Both the position numbers and the translations under genes were made by a program. Shown here in pieces: positions 26,812 to 35,519 of a stretch of 64,000 nt of DNA. The notes under the pieces were generated by a model, which saw nothing but the letters and a program-made list of their open reading frames with translations, made no database searches and had not been told where the DNA came from. Numbering within the stretch: position 1 is the stretch's first letter; each line of letters opens with the position of its first letter. The stretch comes from DATLNF01 sp963765815 (GTDB taxonomy: Bacteria; Actinomycetota; Actinomycetes; BP-191): NCBI GenBank assembly GCA_963765815.1, contig CAVXXT010000001.1, positions 186,001 to 250,000 of the forward strand, read 5' to 3'.

Positions 26812-28116
26812 GTGCTGCGTCGGATCGACCTGCGGGGCGCCCCCGTGCCGCGCGACGTCGCGTCGCGGCTCCCGCGCGCCCGGCTCGACGTCGCCGCGGC
26901 GACCGAGGTGGTGGCGCCGGTTTGCGCCGACGTGCGGGTGCGCGGCGACGCCGCGGTACGTGATGCGACCGCCCGCTTCGACGGCGTCGACCTGCCCGAC
27001 GCGCGCGTCCCGGAGGCCGCGCTGGCCGCCGCGCTGGAGGAGCTCGACCCCGACGTGCGCCGCGCGCTCGAGGAGTGCGCCCGGCGGGCCCGGCTCGTGC
27101 ACGCAGCCCAGCGGCGCGACGACGTGGTCGTCGACGTGGCGCCGGGTGCCCGGGTCACCGAGCGCTACCTGCCCGTCGGCCGGGTCGGCCTCTACGTTCC
27201 AGGCGGCCGGGTCGCCTACCCGTCGAGCGTCGTCATGAACGTCGTCCCCGCCCAGGAAGCGGGTGTCGCGTCGATCGCCGTCGCGTCGCCGCCGAAGGCT
27301 GACAACGGCGGCCTGCCGCACCCGGTCGTCCTCGCCGCCTGCGCGCTGCTCGGGGTGACCGAGGTGTACGCCGTCGGCGGCGCGCAGGCGATCGCGATGC
27401 TCGCCTACGGCACCGAGACGGTCGACCCGGTCGACATCGTGACGGGTCCCGGCAACGTGTACGTCGCCGCGGCCAAGCGGGTCGTGCGCGGGGTCGTCGG
27501 CATCGACGCGGAGGCGGGGCCGACCGAGATCGCGATCCTGGCCGACGCCACGGCCGACCCGCGGCACGTCGCCGCCGACCTCGTCGCGCAGGCCGAGCAC
27601 GACCCGCTCGCCGCCTGCCTGCTCGTCACCGACTCGGCGCCGCTCTGCGACGCGGTCGACGCGGCGCTCGTCGACCTGGTCGCCGGGGCGGGACACCGCG
27701 AGGTCGTCGCCGCGGCGCTGCGCGACCAGTCTGCGCACGTCCTCGTCGACGACATGACGAGCGGTGTGCGGGTCATCGACTCCTGGGCGCCGGAGCACCT
27801 CGAGGTGCTGACCGAGGACGCGGCCGACGTCGCGCGGCGCGTCCGCAACGCGGGCGCGGTGTTCGTCGGCGCGAGCGCGCCGGTGTCGCTCGGTGACTAC
27901 CTCGCCGGCAGCAACCACGTGCTGCCGACCGGCGGCACCGCGCGGCACTCCGGCGGGCTGTCCGTCGACGCCTTCGTCCGCGGCGTCCACGTGGTCGAGT
28001 ACGACGCGGCCGCCCTCGCGGAGGTCGAGCCGCACATCACGGCGCTCGGCGGCGCCGAGGACCTGCCCGCGCACGTCGCGGCGGTGCGTGCTCGCACCCA
28101 CCGTGAGGCGGACTGA
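26812..28116 (+). CDS. hisD: Histidinol dehydrogenase
   Basis: HisD oxidises L-histidinol to L-histidine in two NAD-dependent steps, the end of histidine biosynthesis. The 434-residue protein has Y-V-P-G-G-R, D-I-V-T-G-P-G-N-V-Y-V-A-A-A-K, the zinc and catalytic region A-Q-A-E-H-D-P-L-A, and L-P-T-G-G-T-A-R-H-S-G-G-L-S-V. GTG 26812 is preceded by GCGAGGAGC. It is the first gene of the his cluster, unbroken, and overlaps hisC (TGATG). A possible promoter lies in the 102-base divergent gap, but no clear -35 was found. Confidence 0.96.
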   Translation: MLRRIDLRGAPVPRDVASRLPRARLDVAAATEVVAPVCADVRVRGDAAVRDATARFDGVDLPDARVPEAALAAALEELDPDVRRALEECARRARLVHAAQRRDDVVVDVAPGARVTERYLPVGRVGLYVPGGRVAYPSSVVMNVVPAQEAGVASIAVASPPKADNGGLPHPVVLAACALLGVTEVYAVGGAQAIAMLAYGTETVDPVDIVTGPGNVYVAAAKRVVRGVVGIDAEAGPTEIAILADATADPRHVAADLVAQAEHDPLAACLLVTDSAPLCDAVDAALVDLVAGAGHREVVAAALRDQSAHVLVDDMTSGVRVIDSWAPEHLEVLTEDAADVARRVRNAGAVFVGASAPVSLGDYLAGSNHVLPTGGTARHSGGLSVDAFVRGVHVVEYDAAALAEVEPHITALGGAEDLPAHVAAVRARTHREAD

Positions 28117-29213
28117 TGGCCGACCTGTCGAGCCTGCCGATCCGCGACGACCTGCGGGCCCTGACGCCGTACGGCGCTCCGCAGCTCGACGTCGCGGTGC
28201 GCCTGAACACCAACGAGAACCCCTTCCCACCGCCTGCGTGCCCTCCTGGATGAGCTGCGGCATGCGCTGGCGGACACGGCGGGCGCTGCTCAACCGCTAC
28301 CCGGACCGGGAGGCGACCGCTCTTCGCGCGGATCTCGGCGACTACCTCGGCCACCCGGCCGAGGGGGTGTGGGCGGCCAACGGCTCCAACGAGGTCCTCC
28401 AGCAGCTCTGCCAGGCGTTCGGCGGGCCTGGCCGCACGGCGCTCGGCTTCGAGCCGTCGTACTCGATGCACCGGCTGATCGCGCAGGCCTGCAGGCACCG
28501 AGTGGATCGCCGTCGACCGCGCGGAGGACTTCACGCTGTCGGTCGCCGCCGCGGTCGCCGCCGTCGAGCAGCACCGGCCGGACATCGTCTTCCTCTGCTC
28601 GCCGAACAACCCGACCGGCGACCGCGCTGCCCGCCGAGGTGGTCACCGCCGTGGCGGACGCCGCTCCGGGGATGGTCGTCGTGGACGAGGCGTACGCCGA
28701 GTTCTCCCACTCGCCGTCGGCGGTGTCGCTGCTCGCCGGCCGTCCGCGGCTGGTCGTCACCCGCACGATGAGCAAGGCGTTCGCGATGGCCGGCACCCGG
28801 CTCGGCTACCTCGCCGCCGACCCCGCGGTGGTTGACGCGCTGCGGCTGGTCCGGCTGCCGTACCACCTGTCGTCGCTCACCCAGGCCACCGCGCGGGTGG
28901 CGCTCGCGCACGCTGACGAGCTGCTGGCACGGTCGACCTGCTCAAGAGCGAGCGCGACCGCGTCGTCGCTGCACTGACGGGCGGCCGCGGCGTGCAGGTG
29001 GTGCCGAGCGACGCGAACTTCGTGCTGTTCGGCCGGTTCCCGTCCGCGCCGGACGACCTGGCAGGCGGCTGCTCGACCGCGGGGTGCTCGTGCGCGACGT
29101 GAGCGGCGGACGCCACCTGGCCGGCTGGCTGCGCGTCAGCATCGGCACGCCGGTGGAGAACGACGCCTTCCTCGCCGCGCTGCGCCGAGGTCATCAACGA
29201 GGAGCAGCAGTGA
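28116..29213 (+). CDS. hisC: Histidinol-phosphate aminotransferase (seven frameshifts in this sequence)
   Basis: HisC transfers an amino group to imidazole-acetol phosphate using PLP. The ATG overlaps the hisD stop. Family segments occur in order but in different frames: N-T-N-E-N-P-F-P, L-N-R-Y-P-D-R, A-N-G-S-N-E-V-L, S-P-N-N-P-T-G, V-V-V-D-E-A-Y, T-R-T-M-S-K-A-F-A-M-A-G-T-R-L-G-Y (PLP lysine) and D-A-N-F-V-L-F. Frame changes fall near 28239, 28288, 28492, 28620, 28929, 29063 and 29186 (five extra bases, two missing). Corrected, the protein has 364 residues, the normal size, and ends with a stop overlapping hisB. Sequence error is more likely than gene loss. Confidence 0.88.
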
Positions 29214-29800
29214 CGCGTACGGCGCACGTCGAGCGGAGCCACCGGCGAGACGTCGGTCGTCGTCGACCTCGACCTCGACGGCACCGGGTCAGGGCTCGGC
29301 CGACACCGGCGTGCCGTTCTTCGACCACATGGTCGCCCAGCTCGGCAAGCACGGCGGCTTCGACCTCACCGTCGTCACGAAGGGCGACACGCACATCGAC
29401 GCCCACCACACCGTCGAGGACACCTCCATCGCGATCGGCCAGGCGCTGCGCGAGGCGCTCGGCGACAAGGCCGGCATCCGCCGGTTCGGCGACGCGCTCG
29501 TGCCGCTCGACGAGGCGCTCGTGCCGGTCGCGGTCGACCTGTCCGGCCGGGCCGTACTGCGTGCACGACGAGCCTGACCTGGTCGAGCTGATCGGCAGCT
29601 ACGACACGACGCTGACGAAGCACGTCTTCGAGTCCTTCGTGGCCGCCGCTCAGGTCTGCCTGCACGTCCGGGTGCTCTCCGGGCGCAACGCTCACCACAT
29701 CGTCGAGGCGCAGTTCAAAGCCGTCGCTCGGGCGCTGCGCGACGCGGTGTCCCTCGACGGCCGGGTGTCCGGCGTACCGAGCACGAAGGGTGTCCTGTGA
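29210..29800 (+). CDS. hisB: Imidazoleglycerol-phosphate dehydratase (three frameshifts in this sequence)
   Basis: HisB removes water from imidazole glycerol phosphate; the active site has two manganese ions held by histidines. Visible motifs are F-F-D-H-M-V-A-Q-L-G-K-H, D-A-H-H-T-V-E-D, H-V-F-E-S-F and N-A-H-H-I-V-E-A-Q-F-K. Extra bases near 29242, 29291 and 29549 break the frame (R-A-T-G-E-T-S-V-V, G-S-A-D-T-G, S-G-R-P-Y-C-V-H-D). Corrected, the protein has 195 residues, as usual for the monofunctional enzyme. GTG 29210 overlaps the hisC stop, and the next gene overlaps its own stop. Confidence 0.9.
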   Translation: MTRTAHVERSHRRDVGRRRPRPRRHRVRARPTPACRSSTTWSPSSASTAASTSPSSRRATRTSTPTTPSRTPPSRSARRCARRSATRPASAGSATRSCRSTRRSCRSRSTCPAGPYCVHDEPDLVELIGSYDTTLTKHVFESFVAAAQVCLHVRVLSGRNAHHIVEAQFKAVARALRDAVSLDGRVSGVPSTKGVL

Positions 29801-29958
29801 ACGACGTCATGACCCAGATCACGGCGATCGGCTCCGCGCCGCTGGTGATCGGCGGGCTCGTGGTCCTGCTGGTGGTCCGCAAGATCATGATGGGCCTGCT
29901 CCTGGTCGGCTTCGGACTCGTCCTCGGCTCCGTCGCCTTCTTCCTGAGCCAGAGCTGA
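29797..29958 (+). CDS. Small membrane protein within the his operon, 53 aa
   Basis: This short gene starts at GTG 29797, overlapping the hisB stop (GTGA), and ends 10 bases before hisH. The product has two hydrophobic segments (A-P-L-V-I-G-G-L-V-V-L-L-V-V at ~14-28 and M-G-L-L-L-V-G-F-G-L-V-L-G at ~32-50) separated by a short basic turn R-K-I-M. No function is known. Translational coupling to hisB and clean codon bias support it as a real gene. It is unbroken although its neighbours carry frameshifts. Confidence 0.75.
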   Translation: MNDVMTQITAIGSAPLVIGGLVVLLVVRKIMMGLLLVGFGLVLGSVAFFLSQS

Positions 29959-29968
29959 GCCGTCGCGG

Positions 29969-30605
29969 ATGACACGTCGGCCGAGAGTGGTCGTGTACGA
30001 CTACGGGTCGGGCAACCTGCGCAGTGCCGAGCGCGCACTCGTGCGGGCCGGCGCGGATGTCGAGGTGACCGCCGACCAGGTCGCCGGCCGTGCGGTGCGA
30101 CGGGCTCGTGGTCCCCGGTGTCGGCGCGTTCGCGGCGTGCATGCAGGGCATCGAGGATGTCGGCGGGCGCGCCGTCATCAACGACCGGGTGGACCGCGAG
30201 CGGCCCGTGCTCGGCGTCTGCGTCGGGATGCAGGTGCTCTTCGACGACAGCGAGGAGGACGACCGCGCGACCAAGGGTCTCGGCGTCCTGCCAGGCACCG
30301 TGCGCCGGCTCCGCGACGCCGAGGTGCTGCCGCACATGGGCTGGAACACCGTCGCCGCCCGCGACGACAGCGTGCTCCTCGCAGCCGTCGCGCCCGACGA
30401 CCGCTTCTACTTCGTGCACTCCTACGCCGCCTGCGTCGGCGCACCCGACTACGTCGAGATCGACGAGGTGACGGGCTGGACGACGCACGGCTCGAGGTTC
30501 GCCGCGGTCGTCGAGCGCGGGCCGCTGATGGCGACCCAGTTCCACCCCGAGAAGTCCGGCGACGTGGGAGCGCTGCTGCTCGCGACCTGGGTCGGGACCC
30601 TGTGA
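29969..30605 (+). CDS. hisH: Imidazole glycerol phosphate synthase, glutaminase subunit HisH (one frameshift)
   Basis: HisH is the class I glutamine amidotransferase that feeds ammonia to HisF. The N-terminus V-V-V-Y-D-Y-G-S-G-N-L-R-S is in one frame. After an extra base near 30095 the rest continues: C-D-G-L-V-V-P-G-V-G-A-F, then the nucleophile motif G-V-C-V-G-M-Q-V-L-F, and Q-F-H-P-E-K-S-G with the His and Glu of the triad. Corrected length is 211 residues. It lies 10 bases after the small membrane gene and overlaps hisA (GTGA). Confidence 0.92.
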
Positions 30606-31331
30606 CGGCGCTCGTCCTGCTGCCGGCCGTGGATGTCGCGGACGGCCAGGCGGTCCGGCTCGTGCAGGGCGCGGCAGGGACCGAGACGTCGTACGGCGCG
30701 CCGATCGACGCGGCACTGCAGTGGCAGCGCGACGGTGCGGAGTGGGTGCACCTCGTCGACCTCGACGCCGCGTTCGGGCGCGGCAGCAACCGGGAGCTGA
30801 TCGCCGACGTGGTGCGCCGGCTCGACGTCCAGGTCGAGCTGTCCGGCGGCATCCGCGACGACGACTCGCTCGACGCCGCGCTCGCCACGGGCGCGGCGCG
30901 GGTCAACATCGGCACCGCCGCGATGGAGAACCCGGACTGGGTACGCCGGGCGATCGCCCGCGTCGGCGACCGGATCGCGGTCGGACTCGACGTCCGCGGC
31001 ACGACGCTGTCGGCACGGGGCTGGACCCAGGACGGCGGCGACCTCTACGAGGCGATCACCCGGCTCGACGCCGATGGCTGCGCCCGGTACGTCGTCACCG
31101 ATGTCCATCGCGACGGCACGCTGACCGGCCCGAACCTCGACCTGCTCCGCGTCGGTGTGCGCCGCGACCGACCGGCCGGTGGTGGCGAGCGGCGGCGTGA
31201 GCAGCCTCGACGACCTGCGCGCCATCGCGGCGCTCGCGGAGGTCGGCGTCGAGGGCGCGATCGTCGGCAAGGCCCTTTACGCCGGCGCGTTCACGCTGCC
31301 CGAGGCGCTGGCGGCGGTGACCGAGCTGTGA
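30602..31331 (+). CDS. priA: Phosphoribosyl isomerase A (HisA/PriA; one frameshift)
   Basis: This (beta/alpha)8-barrel isomerase acts on ProFAR. In actinobacteria the same enzyme (PriA) usually also performs the TrpF reaction of tryptophan synthesis, and no separate trpF is in the window. Motifs are L-L-P-A-V-D-V-A-D-G-Q-A-V-R-L, H-L-V-D-L-D-A-A-F-G, S-G-G-I-R-D and V-A-S-G-G-V-S-S-L-D. An extra base near 31154 shifts the frame before V-C-A-A-T-D-R-P-V-V-A-S-G-G. Corrected length is 242 residues. It overlaps hisH at its start and hisF at its end (both GTGA). Confidence 0.92.
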
Positions 31332-32089
31332 CGGTTGCGGTGCGGGTCATCGCCTGCCTCGACGTCGACGCCGGCCGGGTGGTGAAGGGCGTCAACTTCA
31401 CCGCCCTGCGCGACGCCGGCGACCCGGTCGAGCTGGCGGCGGCGTACGACGCGGCCGGCATCGACGAGCTGGTCTTCCTCGACATCACCGCGAGCAGCGA
31501 CAGCCGCGACACGACCTCGACGTCGTCCGTCGTACCGCGGAGCAGGTCTTCATCCCGTTGACCGTCGGCGGGGGAGTTCGCTCGGTCGACGACGTGGACG
31601 CGCTGCTGCGCGCCGGCGCCGACAAGGTCTCGCTGAACACCGCGGCGATCGCCGACCCCGAGCTGCTCGTCCCGCGTGGCCGAGCGGTTCGGCAGCCAGT
31701 GCGTCGTGCTCTCGGTCGACGCGCGGCGGGCGGCTGACCAGCCGAGCGGCTTCGAGACGACGACGCACGGTGGCCGGCGCTCGGCGGGGCTGGACGCCGT
31801 CGAGTGGGCGCGCCGTGGCCAGGAGCTCGGCGCGGGCGAGATCCTGCTCAACTCGATGGACCGCGACGGCACGAAGGACGGCTTCGACCTCGAGCTGCTC
31901 CGCGCGGTCCGCGCTGCGGTGACAGTCCCGGTCATTGCCAGCGGCGGCGCGGGGTCGCCCGAGCACTTCGTGGACGCAGTCGACGCCGGCGCCGACGCGG
32001 TCCTCGCCGCGAGCGTCTTCCACTTCGGCGCGCTCTCAGTCACCCAGGTCAAGGACGCAATTCGTCAGGGTGGGCACGACGTTCGCTGA
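31328..32089 (+). CDS. hisF: Imidazole glycerol phosphate synthase, cyclase subunit HisF (two frameshifts)
   Basis: HisF is the barrel subunit that uses HisH-derived ammonia to make imidazole glycerol phosphate and AICAR. The N-terminus R-V-I-A-C-L-D-V-D-A-G-R-V-V-K-G-V-N-F is intact. A base is missing near 31518 and one is extra near 31674; in between lies I-P-L-T-V-G-G-G-V-R-S and afterwards D-R-D-G-T-K-D-G-F-D. Corrected length is 253 residues. It is followed by unrelated genes; hisI, which often adjoins hisF in actinobacteria, lies 8 kb downstream. Confidence 0.92.
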
Positions 32090-32164
32090 GCTCAGGGTTC
32101 ACTGCGTCGTGCATGCCCGCGAAGAGCAAGGCCTCCTCACTGGTACAGGGCCGCCTCTGATCCT

Positions 32165-32737
32165 TCAGATCTTGTCCGGGTCTGGGCTTTCCCGAGGCCA
32201 GCTGAACAGCGCATCCGGAAGAGCGGTGACGAGGTCGAGCGTGAGGAAGGTTCGATCGAACTCCCCTTGCTCGTCCGACACCCACCGGTCCGCGAGAACG
32301 ACGCCAGACTCGACGTCGACGTCCATTAGCCACTCGGGGAACCGTGGGTCGCCAAGTACCCGAACTCGGTAGGCAGTTCGTCCGAGTAGCTCCTCGACCT
32401 CGCCGGAGCACTCGAGCCGGAGCGTGGCGCGGCGAGAGCCTTGTCCCCAGAGGCCGCGCCGCCACCGTGGCACCAACATGTCGCGCAGGGAGCCCGAGTG
32501 ATAGCCGGGTGGCGAGTGGGACTCCACCTGGACGTCTCCGCGGTCAGCGCTCCAGAGAGTGTGTGCGTCGTTGACTCGCATGCCTTGTGCGCTGTTGAGC
32601 AGCGCCCACGATCCGCCGCGGCGGAAGGCGAACACGCTCGCTGCACGCACTTCACCGGCTACCCGCTCGACGTAGGTACCGCAGGCGAACTCGGGTTCCG
32701 CCCCGCGAAGGACGTCGAGCAACAGCTCCGGAGTCAT
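32165..32737 (-). CDS. Hypothetical protein
   Basis: This 190-residue protein starts at ATG 32737 (M-T-P-E-L-L-L-D-V-L-R-G); an upstream start at 32836 would add 33 residues. No domain is recognised with confidence. Beta-rich segments such as A-S-V-F-A-F-R-R-G-G-S-W-A-L-L, T-A-Y-R-V-R-V-L-G-D and D-V-D-V-E-S-G-V-V-L-A-D-R-W recall outer-surface lipid-carrier-like beta sheets, but there is no signal peptide. Its third positions are less G/C-biased than its neighbours (for example CCA, AGT, TTG codons), so it may have been acquired. It lies in the accessory block between hisF and hisI. Confidence 0.65.
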   Translation of the reverse strand: MTPELLLDVLRGAEPEFACGTYVERVAGEVRAASVFAFRRGGSWALLNSAQGMRVNDAHTLWSADRGDVQVESHSPPGYHSGSLRDMLVPRWRRGLWGQGSRRATLRLECSGEVEELLGRTAYRVRVLGDPRFPEWLMDVDVESGVVLADRWVSDEQGEFDRTFLTLDLVTALPDALFSWPRESPDPDKI

Positions 32738-32839
32738 GCGTACATGCTGGCACTCGAGCCGTTCGTGTCCTGCCTCCTCGACCCGCCCGGATGCACGGCG
32801 AACGAATCGAGCAGCGTCATTTCGGTCACCCACCACCTG

Positions 32840-34063
32840 CTACATGGCGAGCTGGGTGGGGCCTCGGGGTTTGCTGGTGTAGGTGCGGAGGCCGTCGGGG
32901 CTGGTGATGGTGACGTTGCGGCCGGGGTCCATGTCGAGGGTCCAGCCGAGGGTGTGGATGAGGTAGTGGTGGAAGTCGCATAGGAGGACGAGGTTCGCTA
33001 GGTCGGTGCGGCCGCCGAAGCGCCAGTAGCGGATGTGGTGGGCGTCGGTGGCGTGGGCGGGTTTGGTGCAGTTGCCGGCGCGGCAGCCGCCGTCGAGGTG
33101 GTGCAGCGCTCGGCGTTGGGCGGGGCTGACGTCGCGGGTGGTGCGGCCGAGGTCGAGGAGCTCGCCGTTGGGGCCGAGGACGACGCGGGCGTAGCGGGCG
33201 TCGCAGCAGGTCTGGTGCATGCGGCTGATCGGCAGCGGGGTGCCGTCGTCGTAGACCGCGGGGTTGTGGGTGGGGCAGGGGAAGCCGCGCAGGGTCTCTT
33301 CGCGGACGGTGACGTTGACGGTGGGCCGGCTGCCGCCGGTGACCGGCAGCTGGTCGGCGTTGATGGCGATGCGGGCGAGGTCGGCGATCGCGTCGGCGTT
33401 GCGCTGGCCTTGGGTGCGGTCGTCGGACGCCCCGGCTTTCTTCGCGAGGGCGTCCATCGCGAGGAGCAGCGGCCGGGCGGTCTCGGGGTCGAGCATCCCG
33501 TTGATGCTGACCATGCCGCCGATGGTTTCGGCGAGGCGGACCCACCGTGACTCGTACTGCTTCTCGGTGTCGCGTTCGTGCCGGTCGGGGAAGGCGACGG
33601 CGACCCAGCGCTGCACCAGCATCCGGAACGTCTTCGGGTCGAACTCCCGGGCCAGGTCGGTCAGCATCTTCTCGTCGGCGGCCACGCGCTCCGGGTCGAG
33701 GCGCCGGGTGGCCGAGGCGAGGACCTGCACGTGGGCGGGGGTGACGTCGCCGTCGGCGAGGGCGGCGGCCATCACCGGCAGCCGCTCGCCGTCGCGGCCC
33801 AGGGCGCGGATCTCCTCGGCGGCGTGCTTGCCGAGGTTGGAGCGGGCCTGCAGCCAGGAGCTGACTGTGCCGGCGGCTTCGTCGACGTGCGAGGCGCGCA
33901 GCTCGATCTGCCGGACCCGCTCGGCGCGGGCGGCTTCGAGGCGGCGGATCTGCCGGCCGATCGCGAGTGCTTCCTCGTGCAGCGCCTGGTCGGGCAGGTC
34001 CGCGACGGCCGAGCGCACGGCAGAGTCGACCGCAGACTCCAGGCGCTCCAGCAGATCCGGCAT
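32840..34063 (-). CDS. DUF222/HNH endonuclease domain protein (13E12-repeat-like family)
   Basis: This 407-residue protein has an N-terminal DUF222 helical region (residues ~1-290) and a C-terminal HNH nuclease domain. The HNH motif is A-T-D-A-H-H-I-R-Y-W-R-F-G-G then T-D-L-A-N-L-V-L-L-C-D-F-H-H, supplying the His-Asn-His residues. A cysteine set precedes it (G-C-R-A-G-N-C). The family is abundant and multi-copy in actinobacteria and includes the M. tuberculosis 13E12 repeat proteins; its biological role is unproven. ATG 34063 is preferred, giving M-P-D-L-L-E-R-L-E-S-A. A perfect LexA-type palindrome lies 65 bases upstream. Confidence 0.88.
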   Translation of the reverse strand: MPDLLERLESAVDSAVRSAVADLPDQALHEEALAIGRQIRRLEAARAERVRQIELRASHVDEAAGTVSSWLQARSNLGKHAAEEIRALGRDGERLPVMAAALADGDVTPAHVQVLASATRRLDPERVAADEKMLTDLAREFDPKTFRMLVQRWVAVAFPDRHERDTEKQYESRWVRLAETIGGMVSINGMLDPETARPLLLAMDALAKKAGASDDRTQGQRNADAIADLARIAINADQLPVTGGSRPTVNVTVREETLRGFPCPTHNPAVYDDGTPLPISRMHQTCCDARYARVVLGPNGELLDLGRTTRDVSPAQRRALHHLDGGCRAGNCTKPAHATDAHHIRYWRFGGRTDLANLVLLCDFHHYLIHTLGWTLDMDPGRNVTITSPDGLRTYTSKPRGPTQLAM

Positions 34064-34127
34064 GCATTGAACGTACCCGACAGCACCGACAGAAACTGCT
34101 GGGCAACAGTGATTGGGGACAAGAAAA

Positions 34128-34141
34128 CGAACATATGTTCG
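34128..34141. promoter_or_regulatory. LexA/SOS-box-like operator between the HNH and SpoIIE-phosphatase genes
   Basis: CGAACATATGTTCG is a perfect 14-base palindrome fitting the Gram-positive and mycobacterial LexA consensus CGAAC-N4-GTTCG. It lies in the 134-base divergent gap, 65 bases from the HNH gene start and 57 bases from the phosphatase start, where it could control either promoter. The A/T-rich core stands out. LexA binding is inferred from the match; several M. tuberculosis 13E12 genes are known to belong to the LexA regulon. Confidence 0.7.
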
Positions 34142-34197
34142 AAGAGCGGGAACGTCGGCCGGTGCACCTTCCCCGCCCGCCCCGTAGGGTCGGCCGA

Positions 34198-35451
34198 ATG
34201 GGCGACGCGGGTGGGACATCGACGGCTGGCGGGTCGGACCAGCCGATCATCGAGCTGCTCGGCGCCGCCCGGATGGCGGCGGCGTACGAGCTCGCGGATC
34301 TCATCGACCGATGCGCGAAGAACCTCGGCGCCGGCCGCGCGATCGCCTACCTCGCCGACCTGCAGCAGCAGGTCCTGGTCCCGTTCGTACCGGTCGGTCC
34401 GGGCGACGCGACGCTGACCCCGCTCAGCGTCGATGCGTCGCTCGCCGGCCGGACGTTCCAGTCCTTCGACGTGCACACCCAGGACGCCGGCAGCGACGGT
34501 GTCCGGGTCTGGCTGCCGCTGCTCGTCGGGACCGACCGGCTCGGCGTCCTCGGCGTCACGGTCGACGACCCGGCGATGCTCGAGGAGTCCGACGGCAGCC
34601 TGCTCACGCTGCTCGCGCGCCTCGCATCGGTCGCCGCCGAGCTGATCGTGTCGAAGTCGGCGTACGGCGACACGGTGGTCCGGCTGCGGCGGCGCACGGA
34701 GATGGGCCTCGCCGCCGAGATGCAGTGGTCCTTGCTCCCGGCGCTGACCTTCACCAGCCGTCCGATCACCGTCGCGGCGGCGTTGGAACCGGCGTACCAC
34801 GTCGCCGGCGACACGATCGACTACGCGGTCGACGCGGGGATCACCAACGTCGCGATCTTCGACGGGATGGGCCACGGCCTGCAGAGCGCGCAGTGCGCGG
34901 TGCTCGCGGTGGCGGCGTACCGCAATGCTCGCCGGTCATTCCGCACGCTCACCGAGACGATGCACTCGATCGACGACGCACTGGTGACCGGACTCGCGGG
35001 CGAGGTGTTCACGACCGCGGTGCTCGCTCAGCTCGACACGGACTCCGGGGTGCTCCAGTGGGTCAACGCGGGGCATCCGGAGCCGCTCCTCCTGCGCGGA
35101 GGCCGGCTGGTGAAGTCCCTTCACGTCGCCCCGCGGCCGCCGCTCGGCCTGGGCGATCTCCGCGCGGGTGACCCGGTGCTCGTCGGCGACGAGCACCTCG
35201 AGCCGGGCGATCGCGTGCTTCTCTACACCGACGGCGTGGTCGAGGCGCGCTCGCCCGACGGCGAGTTCTTCGGCGTCGATCGGCTCGTCGACCTCCTCGT
35301 CCGGCACCTCGCGGGCGACCTCCCGGCCCCGGAGACGATGCGGCGTGTCGTGCGCGAGCTCCTCGACCACCAGCAGGGACCGCTGAACGACGACGCGACA
35401 CTTCTCATGCTCGAGTGGCGAGGCGGGAACGAGGACGCCGTTCTCACCTGA
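34198..35451 (+). CDS. PP2C-type SpoIIE-domain serine phosphatase with N-terminal GAF-like domain
   Basis: This 417-residue protein has an N-terminal sensor-like domain (residues ~15-160, GAF-like, with L-P-L-L-V-G-T-D-R-L-G-V-L-G-V) and a C-terminal SpoIIE/RsbU phosphatase domain (~185-410). Metal-site motifs are A-I-F-D-G-M-G-H-G-L-Q-S-A, W-V-N-A-G-H-P-E-P-L-L-L-R, L-L-Y-T-D-G-V-V-E-A and D-D-A-T-L-L-M-L-E-W. Family members dephosphorylate anti-sigma-antagonists. No anti-sigma factor, antagonist or sigma gene is adjacent. ATG 34198 is the first start past the operator. Confidence 0.9.
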   Translation: MGDAGGTSTAGGSDQPIIELLGAARMAAAYELADLIDRCAKNLGAGRAIAYLADLQQQVLVPFVPVGPGDATLTPLSVDASLAGRTFQSFDVHTQDAGSDGVRVWLPLLVGTDRLGVLGVTVDDPAMLEESDGSLLTLLARLASVAAELIVSKSAYGDTVVRLRRRTEMGLAAEMQWSLLPALTFTSRPITVAAALEPAYHVAGDTIDYAVDAGITNVAIFDGMGHGLQSAQCAVLAVAAYRNARRSFRTLTETMHSIDDALVTGLAGEVFTTAVLAQLDTDSGVLQWVNAGHPEPLLLRGGRLVKSLHVAPRPPLGLGDLRAGDPVLVGDEHLEPGDRVLLYTDGVVEARSPDGEFFGVDRLVDLLVRHLAGDLPAPETMRRVVRELLDHQQGPLNDDATLLMLEWRGGNEDAVLT

Positions 35452-35519
35452 TCGGCGCATCGACAGCGCGCGCCGCCGGGCCCTAGCGTGCGGCGGGTCA
35501 CCTATCAGGAGGTACGCAG

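Noticed and set aside
32049..32465. Minus-strand ORF of 138 codons overlapping the end of hisF
   Set aside because: It overlaps the conserved hisF end and the better-supported 32165-32737 gene, has no motif and has poor codon bias.
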